Both the position numbers and the translations under genes were made by a program. Shown here one piece after another: positions 29,631 to 37,113 of a stretch of 64,000 nt of DNA. The stretch is from Pseudotabrizicola sediminis (GTDB lineage: Bacteria > Pseudomonadota > Alphaproteobacteria > Rhodobacterales > Rhodobacteraceae). Below the pieces are notes generated by a model that was not told the origin of the DNA, did not search any database, and saw only the letters and a program-made list of their open reading frames with translations. The DNA is taken from positions 179,284-243,283 of the forward strand of contig NZ_RPEM01000008.1 in NCBI RefSeq assembly GCF_004745575.1. The letters are read 5' to 3'. Numbering within the stretch: the stretch's first letter is position 1; the number at the start of each line of letters is the position of its first letter.

Positions 29631-30356
29631 ATGAAAAAGCTGCTGACCGCAACTGCGCTTGTGGCGCTGATGGCCGGGGGGGCATCCGCCCAACAGACCG
29701 TCCGCATGGGCACCGAGGGCGCCTACCCGCCCTTCAACTTCATCAATGACAGTGGTGAGGTTGACGGGTTCGAACGCGAGCTGGGCGACGAGCTGTGCGC
29801 GCGTGCCGAGCTGACCTGTGAATGGGTCACCACCGACTGGGATTCGATCATCCCGAACCTGCAGTCCGGCAACTATGACACCATCATCGCCGGCATGAAC
29901 ATCAACGAGGAACGGTCGAAGATCATCTCGTTCACCCAGAACTACACGCCCCCAGCCCCTTCGGCCTATGTCGGGCTGACGCCGGATGTTGACGTTGAGG
30001 GCGGCGTGATTGCCGCACAGGTCAACACCATTCAGTCGGGCCATATTGCCTCGGCAGGCGCGACCCTGCTGGAATTCGCCACCCCTGATGAAACCGTTGC
30101 CGCCGTGCGCAACGGCGAGGCGGATGCGGTGTTTGCCGACAAGGACTATCTGGCCCCCATCGTGGCCGAATCGGGCGATGCGCTGGTGTTTGTCGGCGAA
30201 GATGTGGTGCTGGGGGCCGGTGTCGGCATGGGCCTGCGCCAGTCGGACACCGAGCTGCGCGGCAAGTTTGATGCCGCCATCACCTCGATGAAGGAAGATG
30301 GCACGTTGAACACCCTGATCAAAAAGTGGTTCGGCGACGACGCGGACGTGTTCTGA
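29631..30356 (+). CDS. polar amino acid/amine ABC transporter substrate-binding protein
   Basis: A 241-residue family 3 solute-binding protein with a Sec signal cleaved after ALMAGGASA (residue 20). VRMGTEGAYPPFNFINDSGEVDGFERELG, WDSIIPNLQSGNYDTIIAGMNIN and the C-terminal NTLIKKWFG are typical of the lysine/arginine/ornithine/octopine group. GGGGAGAC precedes the ATG. The catabolic genes downstream argue that the ligand is an amine or a basic amino acid. Confidence 0.9.
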   Translation: MKKLLTATALVALMAGGASAQQTVRMGTEGAYPPFNFINDSGEVDGFERELGDELCARAELTCEWVTTDWDSIIPNLQSGNYDTIIAGMNINEERSKIISFTQNYTPPAPSAYVGLTPDVDVEGGVIAAQVNTIQSGHIASAGATLLEFATPDETVAAVRNGEADAVFADKDYLAPIVAESGDALVFVGEDVVLGAGVGMGLRQSDTELRGKFDAAITSMKEDGTLNTLIKKWFGDDADVF

Positions 30357-30362
30357 TGACAC

Positions 30363-30391
30363 TGCCCCCGCGCGAAAGCAGTGCGGGGGCA
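30363..30391 (+). other. intercistronic stem-loop after the binding-protein gene
   Basis: TGCCCCCGC and GCGGGGGCA form a perfect 9-bp stem with an 11-base loop, 6 bases after the binding-protein stop. Hairpins at this position in ABC operons are known to stabilise the upstream binding-protein message relative to the permease message. Confidence 0.65.
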
Positions 30392-30415
30392 ACGTCCCAC
30401 CTGTGAAATTGGCCC

Positions 30416-31297
30416 ATGTTTGAAATCTGCGCTGATCCCAAATCGCTGGAAGGCCTGACATGGCTGTCGTGCTACCTGACCTCAGGCAAGCACATGAACA
30501 TGTATTGGGCGTTCGGCACTGTGCTTTTGTTGCTGGCGGTGACAGCACCCATTGCCATGCTGTTCGGGTTTTTCGGCGCGATGGCGGCGCGCAGCCAGTT
30601 TTTCGTGCTGCGGCTGATCGGCAAGGGCTACACCGGCATGGTGCGCGGTGTGCCCGATATCGTGTTCTTTCTGTTTTTCGTCATCGCGCTGGATCAGGGC
30701 ATCGAATACCTGATGCATCTTGTCCGCTGCCCGGACTGGACGGACCCCGTGCGCAACGGGCTGGAGTTCCGGGTCTGTCCGCAGGCGAAAGTGCCGCTGA
30801 ATTCCGCGCCACAGACGGTGCATCAGTTTTACGGCTTCATGCTGGCGGTGCTGACCTTCGCGCTGGTGTTCGGGGCCTTTGCCGCCAATGTGCTTTATGG
30901 CGCGATGCAGGCCGTGCCACGCGCCCAGCTGGAAACCGCCGAAGCCTATGGTCTGAGCCAGAGTCAGGTCTTCCGCCGGGTGCTGGTGCCGCAGATGTGG
31001 GTCTATGCCCTGCCCGGCCTGTCGAACCTGTGGCTGATCCTGATCAAGGCGACGCCTTTGCTGTTCCTGCTGGGGGTGCAGGATATCGTCTACTGGGCGC
31101 GCGAGCTGGGCAGCGCCAAGACGCAGGCCTTTGACTATCCGCACCCCGACTGGCGGCTGTATTACTTCCTGGCCCTGCTGGTGTTTTACCTGGCCTTCAC
31201 CCGCGTGTCTGAAATCGTGCTGAACCGCATTTCCGCCCGCCTGTCCAAGGGGCAGGCCACAGCAGCGGGCGAAGCCATGCGCAAGGCGGGCATATGA
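30416..31297 (+). CDS. amino-acid-type ABC transporter permease 1 (HisQ type)
   Basis: A 293-residue inner-membrane permease. It has about five membrane segments, an internal periplasmic loop of about 45 residues (residues 95-140, longer than in HisQ), and the cytoplasmic EAA loop ETAEAYGLSQSQVFRRVLVPQM that docks on the ATPase. It pairs with the next gene, whose start overlaps its stop as ATGA. Confidence 0.9.
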   Translation: MFEICADPKSLEGLTWLSCYLTSGKHMNMYWAFGTVLLLLAVTAPIAMLFGFFGAMAARSQFFVLRLIGKGYTGMVRGVPDIVFFLFFVIALDQGIEYLMHLVRCPDWTDPVRNGLEFRVCPQAKVPLNSAPQTVHQFYGFMLAVLTFALVFGAFAANVLYGAMQAVPRAQLETAEAYGLSQSQVFRRVLVPQMWVYALPGLSNLWLILIKATPLLFLLGVQDIVYWARELGSAKTQAFDYPHPDWRLYYFLALLVFYLAFTRVSEIVLNRISARLSKGQATAAGEAMRKAGI

Positions 31298-32121
31298 CCT
31301 GTTGGGAAACCATCGGCGCCTATGCCTTCCGCTCGCTCGGCTATGGCGAACGGCTGCTGCCGCGCACCGATTTCACCCTGTGTCAGCAATTCACGCTGAT
31401 CGGGTCGGGGATGATCTGGAACGTGTATTTCGGCGTGGTCGCCCTGGCTTTCGGGTTTCTTCTGGCCAATGCCATCGCATTCGCCAAGGCATCGCACAGC
31501 CCGCTGGTGCGCAAGCCCGCCGAATGGTTCATCTTCCTGTTCCGCGGCTCGCCCTTGTTCATCCAGTTCTTTCTGGCCTACGAGGCGCTGCAGATGCTGC
31601 CCCGCGCCGGGATCGATGTGTTCGGCATCACGGTACAAACCTCATGGACCACCAAGGCCTGGGCCGGGGCGCTGTTCGTGCTGTTCCTGAACACCGCCGC
31701 CTATTCGGCCGAGATATTTCACGGCGCGCTGCGATCCATCCCCAAGGGCGACCTGGAGGCGGCAGAGGCGTATGGTCTGACCGGCTTTGCCAAGTTCCGC
31801 CGCATCCAGTGGCCAACCATGCTGCGTCTGGCGTGGCCCGCCTATACCAACGAGGCGATCTTTCTGTTTCACTCTACCACGCTGGTGTTCTTCTCGGGCT
31901 TTCCTGCGTTTCAGCAGCGTGGCGATGCGCTGTATTATGCCAGCTATTTCGCAGACAAGACCTTCAACCCCTTTGTGTCCTATCCAATCGTCGCCGGGTA
32001 CTTCATCGCGCTGACCCTGCTGCTGATCTGGCTGTTCAGCGCCATCAACACCCGCCTGAACCGGCACTTGCCATCTAATATGGGAGGTAAAATTCGCTTG
32101 CGTCCTCAGGTGATCAGATAG
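31294..32121 (+). CDS. amino-acid-type ABC transporter permease 2 (HisM type)
   Basis: A 275-residue second permease subunit with a FRGSPLFIQFFLAYEAL segment typical of the HisM/ArtM group and the EAA loop LEAAEAYGLTGFAKFRRIQWP. ATPase, binding protein and two permeases are therefore all present, giving a complete PAAT importer. The stop codon forms the left end of an inverted repeat (see the next entry). Confidence 0.9.
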   Translation: MTCWETIGAYAFRSLGYGERLLPRTDFTLCQQFTLIGSGMIWNVYFGVVALAFGFLLANAIAFAKASHSPLVRKPAEWFIFLFRGSPLFIQFFLAYEALQMLPRAGIDVFGITVQTSWTTKAWAGALFVLFLNTAAYSAEIFHGALRSIPKGDLEAAEAYGLTGFAKFRRIQWPTMLRLAWPAYTNEAIFLFHSTTLVFFSGFPAFQQRGDALYYASYFADKTFNPFVSYPIVAGYFIALTLLLIWLFSAINTRLNRHLPSNMGGKIRLRPQVIR

Positions 32122-32138
32122 TAGCGTCTATTTGATCA
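32111..32138. repeat. 11-base inverted repeat at the permease stop
   Basis: TGATCAGATAG (32111-32121) and CTATTTGATCA (32128-32138) are complementary with one mismatch around TAGCGT. The right arm is embedded in the perfect palindrome TTTGATCAAA. This could be an operator for an internal promoter of the ligase genes. Confidence 0.4.
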
Positions 32139-32146
32139 AATTATTC

Positions 32147-32178
32147 GGGCACCCGTCCGGACCCGTGCCCTGCACGGG
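32147..32178 (+). promoter_or_regulatory. leader with two mutually exclusive hairpins before the first ligase gene
   Basis: GGGCAC (32147-32152) can pair with GTGCCC (32165-32170), or CCCGTGC (32162-32168) can pair with GCACGGG (32172-32178, loop near CCT). The two stems share bases and cannot coexist. A GGGAGGAAAG stretch overlaps the end of the second stem. The arrangement resembles a switching leader, but no known riboswitch class is recognised. Confidence 0.35.
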
Positions 32179-32243
32179 AGGAAAGATCACAAACCAAGGA
32201 TGGAACAAGGGCCGCGCCCGGTGCAACGCCCCGACCAGCAATC

Positions 32244-33581
32244 ATGATGAAGGACTACCTGCGTAAACACCCGCAAGTGCGCACGATCCGCGTGGCCGCC
32301 GCCGACCTGAACGGTCAGGCCCGTGGCAAGCGCATCCCCTCCCGCTATGCCGACAAGGCGGTCAAGGACGGCACCCGTTTTCCGTTCTCGATCCTGTCGC
32401 TCGACATCTGGGGTGAAGATATCGACGACAGCCCGATGGTCTTTGAACAGGGCGATCAGGATGGCGTGCTCAAACCCACCGAACGCGGCTTCATGCCGAT
32501 GCCGTGGCTTGAGGCGCCAACGGCGCTGCTGCCAATCTGGATGTTCCGCGAAAATGGCACCCCCTATGACGGCGACCCCCGCCACGCGCTGAATGCGGTG
32601 GTGAACAAGTACAAAAAGCGCGGCCTGACCCCCGTGGTGGCGATGGAGCTGGAATTCTTCCTGATCGACGATTCCGGCAAGACGCTGCAAGTGCCCTCGT
32701 CGCCCCGGTCCGGCAAGCGCCGCAAAGCGGCCGAAACCATGTCGATCCGCGCGCTGGACGCCTTTGACACGTTCTTCACCGACTTGTACGACGCCTGCGA
32801 AGCGATGGACATTCCCGCCGATACCAGCACCAGCGAGACCGGCCTTGGCCAGTTCGAGGTGAACCTGATGCATTGCGACGACGCCCTGCGCGCCGCCGAT
32901 GATGCCTGGCTGTTCAAGCTGCTGGTCAAGGGGCTGGCCCGCCGTCATGGTTTCGCCGCCAGCTTCATGGCAAAGCCCTATGCCGAGTATTCCGGGTCAG
33001 GTCTGCACACGCACTTCTCGGTGCTGGATGCCGCTGGCGACAACATCTTCGACTCTGGCGGGCCCAAGGGCACGGCGGCGCTGAAACACGCCGTGGCGGG
33101 CTGTCTGACCGCGATGAGCGATTCGACGCTGGTCTTTGCACCGCATCAAAACAGCTATGAGCGACTGGTGCCCGACAAACATGCGCCAACCGCCATCTGC
33201 TGGGGCTATGAAAACCGCACGGCCGCAGTGCGCATTCCGGCGGGCAGCCCTGCCGCACGGCGGATCGAACACCGGGTCGCGGGGGGCGATGTGAACCCCT
33301 ACCTCATGCTGGCCACCATCCTTGGCGCGGCCCTGATGGGGATGGAGGACGAGCTGGAACCGCCATCGCCGGTCACCGGCAACGCCTATGCCATGGACCT
33401 GCCGCAGATCCCGGCCACATGGGAAGCCGCGATTGATGCGTTCGAGAACAGCGATATGCTGTCGCGCTTCCTGCCCAAAGAGTTGATCCGCAACTTCGTG
33501 CTGACCAAACGGCAGGAAATGCATTACATCGCCGAGCTGACCCCGGAAGAGCGGATCGAGCTTTATCTCGATACGGTCTGA
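32244..33581 (+). CDS. glutamine-synthetase-like amine ligase 1 (PuuA/GlnT type)
   Basis: A 445-residue glutamine-synthetase-fold ligase. An N-terminal beta-grasp (VRTIRVAAADLNGQARGKRIP) precedes the catalytic domain with AMELEFFLID (metal-binding Glu), GLGQFEVNLMH, GSGLHTHFSVLD and NSYERLVPDKHAPT. The last two blocks are the gamma-glutamylamide-synthetase style of PuuA and not true GlnA. It probably glutamylates an imported amine for catabolism. It has close company in a second paralogue two genes on. No clear Shine-Dalgarno precedes the ATGATG. Confidence 0.85.
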   Translation: MMKDYLRKHPQVRTIRVAAADLNGQARGKRIPSRYADKAVKDGTRFPFSILSLDIWGEDIDDSPMVFEQGDQDGVLKPTERGFMPMPWLEAPTALLPIWMFRENGTPYDGDPRHALNAVVNKYKKRGLTPVVAMELEFFLIDDSGKTLQVPSSPRSGKRRKAAETMSIRALDAFDTFFTDLYDACEAMDIPADTSTSETGLGQFEVNLMHCDDALRAADDAWLFKLLVKGLARRHGFAASFMAKPYAEYSGSGLHTHFSVLDAAGDNIFDSGGPKGTAALKHAVAGCLTAMSDSTLVFAPHQNSYERLVPDKHAPTAICWGYENRTAAVRIPAGSPAARRIEHRVAGGDVNPYLMLATILGAALMGMEDELEPPSPVTGNAYAMDLPQIPATWEAAIDAFENSDMLSRFLPKELIRNFVLTKRQEMHYIAELTPEERIELYLDTV

Positions 33582-33592
33582 CGCCGCAAATT

Positions 33593-33624
33593 CCGCGCCC
33601 CCTTGACCAGACAGGGGGGCGCGG
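33593..33624 (+). other. intercistronic stem-loop between ligase 1 and amidotransferase
   Basis: CCGCGCCCCC (33593-33602) and GGGGGCGCGG (33615-33624) form a perfect 10-bp stem with a 12-base loop, 11 bases after the ligase stop. No T-run follows, so it is more likely a stabiliser or attenuating element than a terminator. Confidence 0.6.
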
Positions 33625-33659
33625 CACAAGGCTCTTGCACCCTCAACTTCGGACAGGTC

Positions 33660-34340
33660 ATGCTGATCGGCATTCTGCAAACCGGGCTCGCTCCCGAGGC
33701 TCTGGCACCTGCCATGGGCGATTACCCCGACATGTTCGCCCGCCTGCTGGACGGGCACGGCTTTGCGTTCCGCACGTTTCAGGTGGTGAACGGTGTCTTT
33801 CCCGCGGATGTGCACGATTGCGACGGCTGGCTGATCACCGGGTCAAAGCACGGGGCCTATGAAGATCACCCGTGGATTCCCCCGCTGGAGGATTTCATCC
33901 GCGCCGCCTTTGCCGCCCGTGTGCCGGTGGTGGGCATCTGCTTTGGCCACCAGATCATCGCGCAGGCCATGGGGGGCCGCGTCGAAAAATACGCCGGCGG
34001 CTGGTCGGTCGGTCCCACGGCCTATGACTTTGACGGCCACACCCTGACCCTGAACGCCTGGCATCAGGATCAGGTGGTGCAGCGGCCCGAAGGCGCGACC
34101 GTCATCGCAAGCAACGGGTTTTGCGAAAACGCGGCCCTGCTTTATGACGACCGGGCGCTGACCATTCAGGCGCATCCCGAGTTCCGGCCCGATTTTGTCG
34201 ACGGGCTGATGAAAACCCGCGCCATCGGCGTGGTGCCCGACCCGCTGTTGCAGACAGCGGCGACCAAACTGGGTACACCTTTGGACGACAGCTCCATCGC
34301 CGCCAGGATCGCGGCGTTCTTCAAAGCGCCCCGGACCTGA
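33660..34340 (+). CDS. class I glutamine amidotransferase
   Basis: A 226-residue stand-alone amidotransferase of the GuaA-like type: nucleophile Cys94 in VGICFGHQI and the catalytic His in IQAHPEF. It is not a PuuD-type peptidase C26 (no GICRGFQ). In amine operons such proteins are thought to hydrolyse a gamma-glutamyl intermediate or to recycle glutamine-derived nitrogen; which of these applies is inference. GGACAGG precedes the ATG; upstream in-frame codons lack a site. Confidence 0.85.
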   Translation: MLIGILQTGLAPEALAPAMGDYPDMFARLLDGHGFAFRTFQVVNGVFPADVHDCDGWLITGSKHGAYEDHPWIPPLEDFIRAAFAARVPVVGICFGHQIIAQAMGGRVEKYAGGWSVGPTAYDFDGHTLTLNAWHQDQVVQRPEGATVIASNGFCENAALLYDDRALTIQAHPEFRPDFVDGLMKTRAIGVVPDPLLQTAATKLGTPLDDSSIAARIAAFFKAPRT

Positions 34341-34349
34341 CGTCCGGGG
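34329..34349 (+). other. intercistronic stem-loop at the amidotransferase stop
   Basis: CCCCGGAC and GTCCGGGG form a perfect 8-bp stem around CTGAC, which contains the TGA stop of the amidotransferase. It is the fourth hairpin between genes of this operon. Confidence 0.55.
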
Positions 34350-34370
34350 GCAAACACACGGACCAACCCC

Positions 34371-35726
34371 ATGTCCAAATGGACCGACAAACTGCCCGAA
34401 GCCGCACGAGACTTCATCGGCGACCGCCGCGTGGACGAGGTGGAATGCATCATCGGCGATATTGCCGGGGTGGCACGGGGCAAGGCGATGCCTGCCGCCA
34501 AATTCGCCACGCAGAAAAGCTATTTTCTGCCGAACTCGATCTTTTTGCAGACCATCACCGGCGAATGGGCCGACAACCCGTTCGACGCCTTCACCGAACC
34601 CGACATGATCCTGGAGCCCGATTTCACCACCGCCACCGCCGCACCGTGGACAGCGGATGTGACCTTGCAGGTCATCCACGACGCCAAGGATCAGAACGGC
34701 GTGCTGATCCCCTATGCCCCGCGCAATGTGCTGCGTCGGATTGTCGATCTTTATGCCGAACAGGGCTGGCAAGCCGTGGTGGCACCCGAGATGGAATTTT
34801 TCCTGACCGCCCGCAACATTGACCCCAACATGCCGGTGATGCCGCCCATGGGCCGTTCTGGCCGCCGCGCGGCGGGCAAGCAGGCCTATTCGATGTCGGC
34901 GGTTGATGAATACGGCAAGGTGATCGACGACATCTACGACTTTGCCGAAGCCCAGGGGCTGGAGATCGACGGCATCCTGCAAGAGGGCGGCGCGGGCCAG
35001 ATCGAGCTGAACCTCGCCCATGGCGATCCGGTCCGGTTGGCGGATGATGTGTTCTTCTTCAAGCGCCTGATCCGCGAGGCGGCTTTGCGCCATGATTGCT
35101 TTGCCACCTTCATGGCCAAACCCATTGCGGGGGAACCGGGATCGGCGATGCACATCCACACCTCGGTGGTGGACAGCAAATCCGGCAAGAACATCTTCGC
35201 CGGGCCAAAGGGTGCAGAGACGGAAGCGTTCCTGCACTTCATCGGCGGCTTGCAGAACCATCTGGGCGCCGGCATTGCCCTGCTGGCACCCTATGTGAAC
35301 AGCTACCGCCGCTATGTTCCCGACTTCGCCGCCCCCATCAATCTGGAATGGGGCCGCGACAACCGCACCACCGGCCTGCGGGTGCCAATCTCCACTGCCG
35401 CTGGTCGCCGGGTGGAAAACCGCCTGCCGGGCATGGATTGCAACCCCTATCTCGGCATCGCGGCCACGCTGGCCTGCGGCTATCTGGGCCTGATGGAAAA
35501 GCGCAATCCGCGTCCGGAATTCATTGGTTCCGCCTATATCGACAGCGACGAGATTCCGGTGAACATGGGCGACGCGCTGGACCTGCTGGATGAGGATGCG
35601 GCGCTGAAAGCGGTGCTGGGTGACGGGTTCTGCAAGGTCTACGATTCCGTCAAGCGCAACGAATACAAAGAGTTCCTGCAGGTCATCAGCCCGTGGGAGC
35701 GTGAACATCTGCTGCTGAACGTATGA
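34371..35726 (+). CDS. glutamine-synthetase-like amine ligase 2 (PuuA/GlnT type)
   Basis: A 451-residue paralogue of the first ligase with the same order: IGDIAGVARGKAMPA, APEMEFFLTARN (metal Glu), AGQIELNLAHGD, GSAMHIHTSVVD, NSYRRYVPDFAAPINLEWG and TGLRVPISTAAGRRVENR. The two ligases differ at the substrate end (HAPTAICWGYENR versus AAPINLEWGRDNR), so they may handle different amines or form a heteromer. It is coupled to the following oxidase by an ATGA overlap. Confidence 0.87.
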   Translation: MSKWTDKLPEAARDFIGDRRVDEVECIIGDIAGVARGKAMPAAKFATQKSYFLPNSIFLQTITGEWADNPFDAFTEPDMILEPDFTTATAAPWTADVTLQVIHDAKDQNGVLIPYAPRNVLRRIVDLYAEQGWQAVVAPEMEFFLTARNIDPNMPVMPPMGRSGRRAAGKQAYSMSAVDEYGKVIDDIYDFAEAQGLEIDGILQEGGAGQIELNLAHGDPVRLADDVFFFKRLIREAALRHDCFATFMAKPIAGEPGSAMHIHTSVVDSKSGKNIFAGPKGAETEAFLHFIGGLQNHLGAGIALLAPYVNSYRRYVPDFAAPINLEWGRDNRTTGLRVPISTAAGRRVENRLPGMDCNPYLGIAATLACGYLGLMEKRNPRPEFIGSAYIDSDEIPVNMGDALDLLDEDAALKAVLGDGFCKVYDSVKRNEYKEFLQVISPWEREHLLLNV

Positions 35727-37024
35727 ACCTTTTGCACGCCAATGACCGGGCGGGGGAATATCCGCCGTCCTATTACGCGGCCACCGCCACGCCGCTGGAC
35801 CCGTTCCCGACGTTGAAGGGCCAGACCCGCGCCGATGTCTGCATCATCGGCGGCGGCTATACCGGCCTGTCGGCGGCACTGCATCTGGCCGAAGCGGGCC
35901 TTGATGTGGTGCTGCTGGAAGCGCACCGCATGGGCTTTGGCGCATCGGGCCGCAACGGCGGGCAGGTGGGAAGCGGCCAGCGGCAGGATCAGGACTGGCT
36001 CGAGGCTGCTGTGGGCTTTGAACATGCACGCCGGCTGTGGGACATGGGCGAAGACGCCAAGGCGCTGGTGCGCGGTCTGATCGACCGCCACGCCATGCCG
36101 GTCACCTTCTACCCCGGCATCGCCCACGCCTGCCGCTCTGCCGCCGAAGTGCGCCACGCGCACGAATACGCTGAAAAGTTGGCGCGCGACTATGGCTATG
36201 GGCAGATCGAAACCCTCAACCGCGACCAGATGCGCGCCATCATTGGGTCAGAAGCCTATCACGGCGGCGATCTGGATATGGGCGCGGGCCATCTGCACCC
36301 GCTGAACTTCGCGCTGGGGCTGGCGAAGGCCGCCGCCGATGCCGGGGCGCGGCTGTATGAGCGCGCCGAAGTCCATCACATCGCCCATGGCGACAAGCCG
36401 GTGGTGCAGACCGCAAGCGGGCAAGTCACCTGTGATCACGTCATTCTTGCAGGCAACGGCTATCTGGGCGGGCTCGACCGCAAGGTTGCGGCCCGCGTCA
36501 TGCCGATCAACAATTTCATTCTGGCGACCGAGCCCTTGGGCGACCGCGCCGCTGGTATCCTGTCGCGCCCCATCGCCGTGGCCGATACCAAATTCGTCGT
36601 CAATTACTGGCGGCTGTCCGAAGACAACCGTCTGCTGTTCGGCGGCGGGGAAAGCTATGGCTACCGCTTTCCCGATGTGGTCAAGACGGTCATGAAACCG
36701 ATGCTGGAGGTCTATCCACAGCTTCGCGATGTGCGGGTGGATTATGCCTGGGGCGGGACGCTGGCCATTACCATGAACCGCATGCCCTGCTTTGTGCGCG
36801 CGGCACCCAATGTGCTGTCGGCCTCCGGCTACTCCGGGCACGGCGTGGCGATGGCCACGCTGGCGGGCAAGATGATGGCGCAGGCGGTGCAGGGTCAGGC
36901 CAGCGGCTTCGACCTGATGACGCGCCTGCCGCACCACAGCTTTCCCGGCGGTGCCGCCCTGCGCTGGCCGCTGCTGGTTGCCGCGATGACATGGTATTCG
37001 CTGCGCGACCGGCTGGGCGTCTAG
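35723..37024 (+). CDS. FAD-dependent oxidoreductase, gamma-glutamylputrescine oxidase type
   Basis: A 433-residue DAO-fold flavoenzyme with the FAD dinucleotide motif IIGGGYTGLSAALHLAEAG at 41-59 and the C-terminal SASGYSGHGVAMATLAGKM. The N-terminal SYYAATATPL leader is shared with PuuB/OrdL oxidases, which oxidise gamma-glutamylated amines to aldehyde with release of hydrogen peroxide or reduced acceptor. It ends the operon. An aldehyde dehydrogenase and a PuuE-type transaminase, the next steps in Puu pathways, are not adjacent. Confidence 0.88.
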   Translation: MNLLHANDRAGEYPPSYYAATATPLDPFPTLKGQTRADVCIIGGGYTGLSAALHLAEAGLDVVLLEAHRMGFGASGRNGGQVGSGQRQDQDWLEAAVGFEHARRLWDMGEDAKALVRGLIDRHAMPVTFYPGIAHACRSAAEVRHAHEYAEKLARDYGYGQIETLNRDQMRAIIGSEAYHGGDLDMGAGHLHPLNFALGLAKAAADAGARLYERAEVHHIAHGDKPVVQTASGQVTCDHVILAGNGYLGGLDRKVAARVMPINNFILATEPLGDRAAGILSRPIAVADTKFVVNYWRLSEDNRLLFGGGESYGYRFPDVVKTVMKPMLEVYPQLRDVRVDYAWGGTLAITMNRMPCFVRAAPNVLSASGYSGHGVAMATLAGKMMAQAVQGQASGFDLMTRLPHHSFPGGAALRWPLLVAAMTWYSLRDRLGV

Positions 37025-37086
37025 GCGCCCCCCCGCCGCGTCATGGATTTGTCACTGGCTTTGGCGGCTCGCAGAGATTAAGCATC

Positions 37087-37105
37087 CCTTAAACTGAGTT
37101 TAAGG
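37087..37105. promoter_or_regulatory. perfect palindrome before the DegT-type gene
   Basis: CCTTAAACT-G-AGTTTAAGG has 9-base perfect arms around a single base and ends 8 bases before the ATG, overlapping the TAAGGAAAA ribosome site. The one-base centre cannot form an RNA hairpin loop, so a dimeric repressor site is the simplest reading. Confidence 0.5.
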
Positions 37106-37113
37106 AAAACCCC

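Noticed and set aside
33660..34340. Calling the amidotransferase PuuD (gamma-glutamyl-GABA hydrolase)
   Set aside because: It has the GuaA-type GICFGHQ nucleophile region instead of the PuuD GICRGFQ.
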